From positions 227-7,191 of the forward strand of contig DKER01000048.1 of the NCBI GenBank assembly GCA_002452555.1: 6,965 nucleotides of DNA, given 5' to 3'. The notes under the pieces were generated by a model that was not told the DNA's origin, made no database searches, and worked only from the letters and a program-made list of their open reading frames with translations. The position numbers and the translations under genes were made by a program. Numbering within the stretch: the first letter of the stretch is position 1; the number at the start of each line of letters is the position of its first letter. This stretch comes from Fidelibacterota bacterium UBA6817 (GTDB taxonomy: Bacteria; Fidelibacterota; Fidelibacteria; Fidelibacterales; Fidelibacteraceae). This document shows positions 1 through 3,742 of this stretch, piece by piece.

Positions 1-90
1 AACCACAAAATAATGGGCAACCACAAAATAATGGACAACCACAGAATAATGGGCAACCACAAAATAATGGACAACCACAGAATAATGGGC
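1..90 (+). repeat. 18-bp tandem repeat, five full units, in copy 1
   Basis: Five consecutive 18-bp units start at 1, 19, 37, 55 and 73. The consensus is AACCACARAATAATGGRC, varying only at the two R positions, and a partial sixth unit starts at 91. Because 18 is a multiple of three, the array adds six-residue blocks (Q-P-Q-N-N-G) to the transposase without breaking its frame. The array may extend left of the window. Confidence 0.95.
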
Positions 91-332
91 AACCACAGGG
101 GGTTGCCCCTACGTTGTCATTACAGGATGTTGTTCATCGATTCAAAACCATAACCACAAAACGATATACGGATGGGGTTAAACAATCCGGTTGGCCGCCA
201 TATCCCGGCAAATTATGGCAACGCAATTTTTACGAACATATCATCCGCAATGAAACGGAATTGAACAAAATCCGGGAATATATCATCAATAACCCATTTA
301 ATTGGCAATCGGATGAAAATTATTCAGAATAA
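1..332 (+). CDS. REP-associated tyrosine (Y1/HUH) transposase, C-terminal part, copy 1 (5' end off window)
   Basis: This is the C-terminal end of an IS200-like Y1 transposase of the RAYT type, an enzyme family that nicks and rejoins single-stranded DNA at REP hairpins. The frame with codons at positions 3, 6, 9 and so on is open from the left edge, so the gene begins outside the window and the TTG at 114 is not a real start. The visible protein opens with repeated Q-P-Q-N-N-G from the 18-bp array, then GVAPTLSLQDVVHRFKT, then KLWQRNFYEHIIRNE and ends REYIINNPFNWQSDENYSE. The WQR-x-x-Y-E-H-I-I-R and YI-x-NP blocks are hallmarks of the family's C-terminal half. The Tyr before Glu-His is the likely nucleophile, by inference. 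The HUH half is not visible. From 91 to 380 it matches 803-1092 with four substitutions, so the two copies are recent tandem duplicates. It is probably the tail of an intact or once-intact gene. Confidence 0.8.
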   Translation, partial: PQNNGQPQNNGQPQNNGQPQNNGQPQNNGQPQGVAPTLSLQDVVHRFKTITTKRYTDGVKQSGWPPYPGKLWQRNFYEHIIRNETELNKIREYIINNPFNWQSDENYSE

Positions 333-380
333 CCTCTACGGCCTAACCGAAGAGGAGATCAGGATTGTGGAAGGGGAAAC
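91..380 (+). repeat. Direct repeat, copy 1 of the transposase 3' segment (partner at 803-1092)
   Basis: This stretch aligns without gaps to 803-1092 at an offset of 712 bp. By eye there are four substitutions in 290 positions: 152/864, 229/941, 333/1045 and 373/1085. Similarity stops at 380/1092: copy 1 continues into the start codon of the next transposase copy, whereas copy 2 continues into unrelated sequence. This indicates tandem duplication of a whole transposase unit plus its 3' flank. Confidence 0.95.
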
Positions 381-387
381 AAAATGA
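313..387 (+). other. Overlapping 24-codon frame with restriction-modification-like C-terminal tail, copy 1
   Basis: A short ATG-to-TGA frame overlaps the last codons of transposase copy 1 in another frame and ends in an ATGA overlap with the start of copy 2 (ATG at 384). It encodes a peptide containing LYGLTEEEIRIVEG. I recall this motif as the last residues of many type II/IIG DNA methyltransferase-restriction proteins; that is memory, not a search. It is most simply a remnant of the gene end into or beside which the element once inserted. Whether it is translated is unknown. It also carries the purine-rich stretch that serves the downstream start. Confidence 0.35.
371..376 (+). promoter_or_regulatory. 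Probable ribosome binding site for transposase copy 2
   Basis: AAGGGG lies 7 nt upstream of the ATG at 384. It sits in the duplicated 3' flank of copy 1, so in a tandem array each copy would supply the translation signal of the next. In copy 2 the matching site reads AAAGGG and no transposase follows. Confidence 0.45.
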
Positions 388-651
388 AATACAATCCCGA
401 TATTCACCACCGCCGGTCGATACGATTGCGGGGATATGATTATTCACGCCCCGGGGCATATTTTGTGACCACCTGCACGCAGAATCGTGAATGTCTGTTC
501 GGGAAAATCGTGGGCGGAGAAATGGTGTTGAATGATGCGGGACGGATGATCAACATCGTCTGGAATGAAATACAGGAAAATTATCCCGGTGTTGAAACCG
601 ATGAATTTGTCGTCATGCCCAATCATATACATGGAATCATTGTCCTCGTAG

Positions 652-673
652 GGGCAGGCCCCTGTGCCTGCCC
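652..673 (+). repeat. REP-like hairpin at the left end of the linker insert
   Basis: GGGCAGG at 652-658 pairs perfectly with CCTGCCC at 667-673 around an 8-nt loop. Together with the preceding GTAG at 648-651 this has the look of a REP unit: a conserved tetranucleotide next to an imperfect palindrome. That GTAG acts as the guide tetranucleotide is inference. The right half of the hairpin lies in the first 21-bp unit. Confidence 0.5.
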
Positions 674-740
674 TGATGGCCCCTGTGCCTGCCCTGATGG
701 CCCCTGTGCCTGCCCTGATGGCCCCTGTGCCTGCCCTGAT
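657..740 (+). repeat. 21-bp tandem repeat, four identical units
   Basis: Four identical 21-bp units start at 657, 678, 699 and 720, each beginning GGCCCCTGTGCC and ending TGCCCTGAT. In the transposase frame each encodes GPCACPD, so the protein carries a Cys/Pro-rich linker of 28 residues. The perfect identity of the units points to recent expansion. Twenty-one is a multiple of three, so copy-number change keeps the frame. Confidence 0.95.
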
Positions 741-802
741 AATGGGCAATCACAGAATAATGGGACAACCACAAAATAATGGGCAACCACAGAATAATGG
801 GC
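741..802 (+). repeat. 18-bp tandem repeat in copy 2, with one 19-bp unit
   Basis: The array contains a partial unit (741-747), a 19-bp unit (748-766) and two standard 18-bp units (767-784, 785-802), followed by a partial unit from 803. The units match those at 1-90 but the array is shorter than in copy 1. The extra base in unit 748-766 is the frameshift that splits the transposase. Confidence 0.9.
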
Positions 803-1092
803 AACCACAGGGGGTTGCCCCTACGTTGTCATTACAGGATGTTGTTCATCGATTCAAAACCATGACCACAAAACGATATACGGATGGGGTTAAACAATCC
901 GGTTGGCCGCCATATCCCGGCAAATTATGGCAACGCAATTATTACGAACATATCATCCGCAATGAAACGGAATTGAACAAAATCCGGGAATATATCATCA
1001 ATAACCCATTTAATTGGCAATCGGATGAAAATTATTCAGAATAATCTCTACGGCCTAACCGAAGAGGAGATCAGGATTGTGGAAAGGGAAAC
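803..1092 (+). repeat. Direct repeat, copy 2 of the transposase 3' segment (partner at 91-380)
   Basis: This is the gap-free partner of 91-380. Two of the four differences change the transposase protein: Ile to Met at codon 862-864 and Phe to Tyr at codon 940-942. The other two lie after the stop codon. The right-hand boundary at 1092 marks the end of the duplicated unit. Confidence 0.95.
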
Positions 1093-1099
1093 TTTTTAA
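1025..1099 (+). other. Overlapping 24-codon frame with restriction-modification-like tail, copy 2
   Basis: This is the counterpart of the short frame at 313-387, reading through LYGLTEEEIRIVE and ending RETF before TAA at 1097. It differs from copy 1 by one synonymous change (AAC/AAT at its seventh codon), one Gly-to-Arg change and a different end where the duplication stops. It is probably a remnant carried with the element, and there is no direct sign that it is expressed. Confidence 0.3.
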
Positions 1100-1225
1100 G
1101 AAAGTGTCAACACTCATCACGTTTCGTGAGAAAAGACTCTATACACCTTCATTATTCCACCATATAATCTTTCCGGGATACATAGAACCGTAAAATCTTG
1201 CAGTTCTGAGTGCTGAATTGACTGC
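1100..1225. other. Non-coding spacer between the transposase and mazG
   Basis: This AT-rich stretch separates the plus-strand transposase from the 3' end of the minus-strand operon. I see no gene in it. It has a short palindrome, TCACG-TTT-CGTGA (1117-1129), without a T-run on either strand, so it is not a clear terminator. Next to the heptamer array it holds two degenerate heptamers, TTCTGAG and TGCTGAA (1204-1217). Confidence 0.5.
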
Positions 1226-1260
1226 CTACCGGCTACCGGCTACTGGCTACTGGCTACTTC
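1226..1260. repeat. Heptanucleotide tandem repeat overlapping the 3' end of mazG
   Basis: Two CTACCGG units (1226-1232, 1233-1239) and two CTACTGG units (1240-1246, 1247-1253) are followed by the partial unit CTACTTC (1254-1260). On the minus strand the array reads AGTAGCC-like heptamers. It supplies the last MazG codons (V-A-S-S-Q) and the TAG stop at 1240-1242. Seven is not a multiple of three, so a change in unit number can alter the C-terminal tail. Confidence 0.9.
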
Positions 1261-2016
1261 TTCTCCTTTTACCCGTTGCCACAGGTTTTCCAGTTCTTCA
1301 AGAGTCATAGAACGTAAATCTTTCTTTTCATCATCTGCCAGAATTTCCACCCGATGAAAGCGCCGAATAAATTTATCGGTTGATTTTCTCAATGCTTCAT
1401 CCGCATTAACGCCAAGAAAGCGCCCCACATTAACCAGTGAGAAAAGGAGGTCACCGAATTCCATTTCCACTGCCTGCCGGTTTTCTCCCAAAGAAGCAGA
1501 TTCCAGTTCACAGATCTCTTCTCTGATCTTTGCCCATACATCATGAATTTTATCCCAATCAAATCCTATCATGGATGCTTTCGACTGAACCCGGTATGCC
1601 TTATGCAGGGACGGGAGTTCGTGGGGAATTCCATCCAAAAGTCGCTTGCGTCCCTCTGTCTTTTTTTTCTGTTCCCAGAAATTGTGAATGTCTTCTTCTT
1701 TATCAAAAACAACCCCCTGAAACACATGGGGATGACGGCTTGTCATCTTATGGTTAATATTTCTTAAAACATCCTCAAGACTAAACCGGTCTTCTTCTTC
1801 GGCCATCACAGCCTGAAACACCAGATGAAGCATGACGTCTCCCAGTTCACGGGAAAGTTCGCGGTCATTTTTGTGGTCTATCGCATCAATCACTTCATAA
1901 ACTTCTTCAACCATAAAGGGAATAAGACTTTCAGGAGTCTGTTCCCGATCCCACGGACACCCTTCCGGAGAACGGAGTTTCCGGATAATATCTGCCAATT
2001 CAGAAAATTCTTTCAT
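1240..2016 (-). CDS. mazG: MazG nucleoside triphosphate pyrophosphohydrolase
   Basis: MazG hydrolyses (d)NTPs to the monophosphate and pyrophosphate in the cytoplasm. It clears aberrant nucleotides and, in E. coli, is linked to recovery from starvation. The 258-residue length is close to E. coli MazG (263). Two tandem MazG domains are visible. The first has SPEGCPWDREQT (16-27), then the metal-binding EExxE (Glu37, Glu38, Glu41) and ExxD (Glu57, Asp60). The second has EExxE at Glu166, Glu167 and Glu170 and ExxD at Glu186 and Asp189. Both acidic sets are complete, so activity is expected. The ATG lies 9 nt after the stop of the upstream transporter gene with only a weak ACAGG before it, so coupled translation is likely. 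It is the last gene of the operon. The tail after LWQRVKGEE is encoded by a heptamer repeat and looks like a recent replacement of the native end. Confidence 0.95.
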   Translation of the reverse strand: MKEFSELADIIRKLRSPEGCPWDREQTPESLIPFMVEEVYEVIDAIDHKNDRELSRELGDVMLHLVFQAVMAEEEDRFSLEDVLRNINHKMTSRHPHVFQGVVFDKEEDIHNFWEQKKKTEGRKRLLDGIPHELPSLHKAYRVQSKASMIGFDWDKIHDVWAKIREEICELESASLGENRQAVEMEFGDLLFSLVNVGRFLGVNADEALRKSTDKFIRRFHRVEILADDEKKDLRSMTLEELENLWQRVKGEEVASSQ

Positions 2017-2025
2017 AAAACCTGT

Positions 2026-3300
2026 CTAATCGGTTGGGGGAAATTCCAGCTTGATCTCTTTGATACGGCGTCTTTGCATCAGAACTACCGTAAAACGAAT
2101 ATTCTTGTAAACAAACGTGTCCTGTTTTTTGGGAACACGGCCCAGTTTATCCATAATGAATCCGCCCAATGTATCGTAATCGCGTTCTTCCGGGAACGAC
2201 AAGGCCAGTTCATTCTGCAGTTCATCCAGATTCAAAGACGCATCTACGATATATTCCTGTTCACTGATCTTCCGCATCTGTGTTTGAGCTTCATCCATCT
2301 CATCCTGGATTTCACCCACAATCTCTTCAAGAACATCCTCAAGGGTTACCAAACCGCTTGTTCCTCCGAATTCATCCACAACAACGGCAATTTTTGTTTT
2401 TTTTGTCTGAAATTCCCGTAACATTTTGGCAACACTTTTATTTTCATGAACAAAAAGGGGCGGACGTATCACTGATTTTACCAGACGTTTCCCCGGTTCA
2501 TTGTCTGTGAATTGAAGAATATCTTTTAAAAAAATGAAGCCGCTGATATGGTCCAGATCTCCATCATGAACCGGAAATCGTGAAAATCGTGAATGCCGCA
2601 CATCTTCCAGAATATCACTGATGGACGAATTGATGTTTATGGAATGGATATCAGGTCTGGGCACCATAATTTCACGAACCCGGGTATCTGAGAGTTTGAG
2701 CAGGGATTGAATCATATCCCTTTCTTTTTCACGGATAGCTCCTGTTTCACCACTCAGATTCACAAGAGCAGACAGCTCATTGCTGTCTTCAATAAAATCT
2801 TCCCCTTTGATTCGGAAAAGGCGGGCAAAAAGTTCTGTTATCCAATAAAAAATAGCCGTAAAAGGCCTTAGAACCGCATACACAACCGTTAGGAAAAACG
2901 ACATTCTCAGACTGTGCTTCACGGCATTCCGCACAGCGATGATCTTGGGAAGAATTTCTCCTAAAATCAGAATTACCAGGGTAACCACAACAACCTGAAT
3001 AAAAACGGACAAGAGGGGAGACAATTTTAGAACGTCGGCAAGATCGCGGGCAAAAGAAGCAGAGAGAACGGCCATGGCAATATTGACAAACGTATTCCCG
3101 GTAAGAATGGCTATCAAAAGTTTTCGGGGAAAGTGCAACAGGGCAAAAAGACGAAGCGCTTCCGGATGGCCGGAACGTAATTTCTCTTCAAGCTTAATGC
3201 GCCGTGCTGAAAATACTGCCGTTTCACTGCTGGAAAAAAGCGCAGACAACAAAAGAAGAATAAAAAAGAGTAGTGCTCTGAGCCATAAATCCTCAGGCAT
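2026..3300 (-). CDS. CNNM/CorC-HlyC family CBS-domain membrane transporter
   Basis: This is a 424-residue inner-membrane protein of the hemolysin C/CorC/CNNM family, whose characterised members export Mg2+ or act in divalent-cation resistance. The N-terminal CNNM (DUF21) membrane domain spans about residues 1-190. It has hydrophobic segments near 7-22, 61-82, 97-120 and 135-162 and the family motifs SSSETAVFSA (23-32), GNTFVNI (69-75) and GEILPK (114-119). A CBS pair follows at about 205-335, from REIMVPRPDI to VVDEFGGTSGLVTLEDVLEE (307-326). The C-terminal CorC_HlyC domain, about 345-424, contains DYDTLGGFIMDKLGRVP. All three domains are present and full length. The start overlaps the ybeY stop by 8 bp and has AAGGA at 3309-3313, 8 nt upstream. 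The ybeY-to-CorC order parallels ybeY-ybeX (corC) of Proteobacteria. Bacteroidetes GldE belongs to the same superfamily, so the exact role is open. Confidence 0.92.
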   Translation of the reverse strand: MPEDLWLRALLFFILLLLSALFSSSETAVFSARRIKLEEKLRSGHPEALRLFALLHFPRKLLIAILTGNTFVNIAMAVLSASFARDLADVLKLSPLLSVFIQVVVVTLVILILGEILPKIIAVRNAVKHSLRMSFFLTVVYAVLRPFTAIFYWITELFARLFRIKGEDFIEDSNELSALVNLSGETGAIREKERDMIQSLLKLSDTRVREIMVPRPDIHSININSSISDILEDVRHSRFSRFPVHDGDLDHISGFIFLKDILQFTDNEPGKRLVKSVIRPPLFVHENKSVAKMLREFQTKKTKIAVVVDEFGGTSGLVTLEDVLEEIVGEIQDEMDEAQTQMRKISEQEYIVDASLNLDELQNELALSFPEERDYDTLGGFIMDKLGRVPKKQDTFVYKNIRFTVVLMQRRRIKEIKLEFPPTD

Positions 3301-3742
3301 AATCCCATTCCTTCAGAAAACGGTCTTCAAGTTCCCTCATGGTTTTTCTTTCTTCTTCGGAAGAATCTTCATAACCCATTAAGTGAAGAAAGCCATGGAT
3401 GAGAATCCGAATAAATTCTTGTTTAACCGGAACAGTGTACTCGTGTGCATTTTCCCGGATGCGCTCCGGAGAAATATAGAGTTCCCCTTCCAGAAATTCT
3501 TCTGAACAATCCAGCGTAAAAGAAATAATATCGGTATACACATCTTCATCAAAGTATTGAATTTTCATTTCCCTCAGGGCATCATCCTGAACAAAAATGC
3601 AGTTTATATCAAACGCCGGGATATGGAATGCCTGGATAAGTTTATGCAAAACACCTTCAATCGTATCTCGCTGAACCGGAAGTCGCTGCCCGGATTCATT
3701 GTAAATGTGAATGGCTTTCTGACGCCGTTTAACAACAATCAT
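3293..3742 (-). CDS. ybeY: rRNA maturation RNase YbeY
   Basis: YbeY is a small metal-dependent endoribonuclease involved in 16S rRNA 3'-end maturation and 70S ribosome quality control. The 149-residue length fits the family. Family blocks seen are YTDIISF (69-75), GELYISPERIRENA (86-99) and the metal site HGFLHLMGYED (116-126). The canonical site is HGxLHLxGYDH; here His116 and His120 are present but the third ligand is Asp126. The usual Arg in the 'YR..D..TD' block is Phe64. I recall both features from Bacteroidetes-type YbeY, so they probably mark lineage rather than loss of function. The ATG overlaps the upstream HD phosphodiesterase stop as ATGA, with no clear Shine-Dalgarno, indicating translational coupling. 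The 3' end overlaps the transporter start by 8 bp. Confidence 0.95.
   Translation of the reverse strand: MIVVKRRQKAIHIYNESGQRLPVQRDTIEGVLHKLIQAFHIPAFDINCIFVQDDALREMKIQYFDEDVYTDIISFTLDCSEEFLEGELYISPERIRENAHEYTVPVKQEFIRILIHGFLHLMGYEDSSEEERKTMRELEDRFLKEWDYA

Larger units (their letters stand above)
647..825. repeat. Linker insert bounded by perfect 10-bp inverted repeats
   Basis: CGTAGGGGCA at 647-656 is the exact reverse complement of TGCCCCTACG at 816-825. The arms enclose both tandem arrays and lie exactly between the HUH-coding and tyrosine-coding halves of the transposase. The GTAGGGGC...GCCCCTAC ends resemble the REP-type palindromes that RAYT proteins are thought to mobilise. The right-hand arm is also present in copy 1 at 104-113; its left arm is off the window. 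Confidence 0.75.
384..1044 (+). pseudogene. REP-associated tyrosine (Y1/HUH) transposase, copy 2, frameshifted
   Basis: This is a complete RAYT/IS200-like transposase split by one extra base. The first frame (384-779) encodes the N-terminal half, with GAYFVTTCTQNRECLFG near residue 25 and the HUH motif MPNHIHGIIV (His81, His83), which coordinates the metal for strand cleavage. It then enters four GPCACPD repeats and stops at TAA 777. The rest of the protein lies in the next frame up to TAA 1042: QPQNNG repeats, GVAPTLSLQDVVHRFKT, KLWQRNYYEHIIR with the probable catalytic Tyr, and YIINNPFNW. Removing one base at about 762-765 joins the halves into 219 residues, a normal length for the family. 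Unit 748-766 has 19 bp instead of 18, which pinpoints the lesion as TGGAC changed to TGGGAC. The ATG is supported by AAGGGG 7 nt upstream. The gene is probably inactive unless slippage or frameshifting restores it; sequencing error is an alternative. Confidence 0.85.

Noticed and set aside
657..802. CRISPR-like array
   Set aside because: The units are directly adjacent with no unique spacers, are too short and lie inside a coding frame, so this is a plain tandem repeat.
444..808. Minus-strand open frames with repeated peptides (RAGTGAI and SGQAQGP) across the 21-bp array
   Set aside because: They are antisense shadows of the transposase. The peptide repeats simply reflect the 21-bp tandem array, and there is no supporting start signal or homology.
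1117..1129. Possible bidirectional terminator TCACG-TTT-CGTGA between the convergent genes
   Set aside because: The stem is only 5 bp and neither strand has a following T-run, so it is too weak to call.
1163..1168. TATAAT, a possible -10 box on the plus strand
   Set aside because: No matching -35 element about 17 bp upstream and no plus-strand gene follows it.
1825..2421. Long plus-strand frame of 198 codons opposite mazG and the transporter
   Set aside because: It lies antisense to two well-supported genes and crosses their junction. Its composition looks like a reverse-strand artefact and no family is recognisable.
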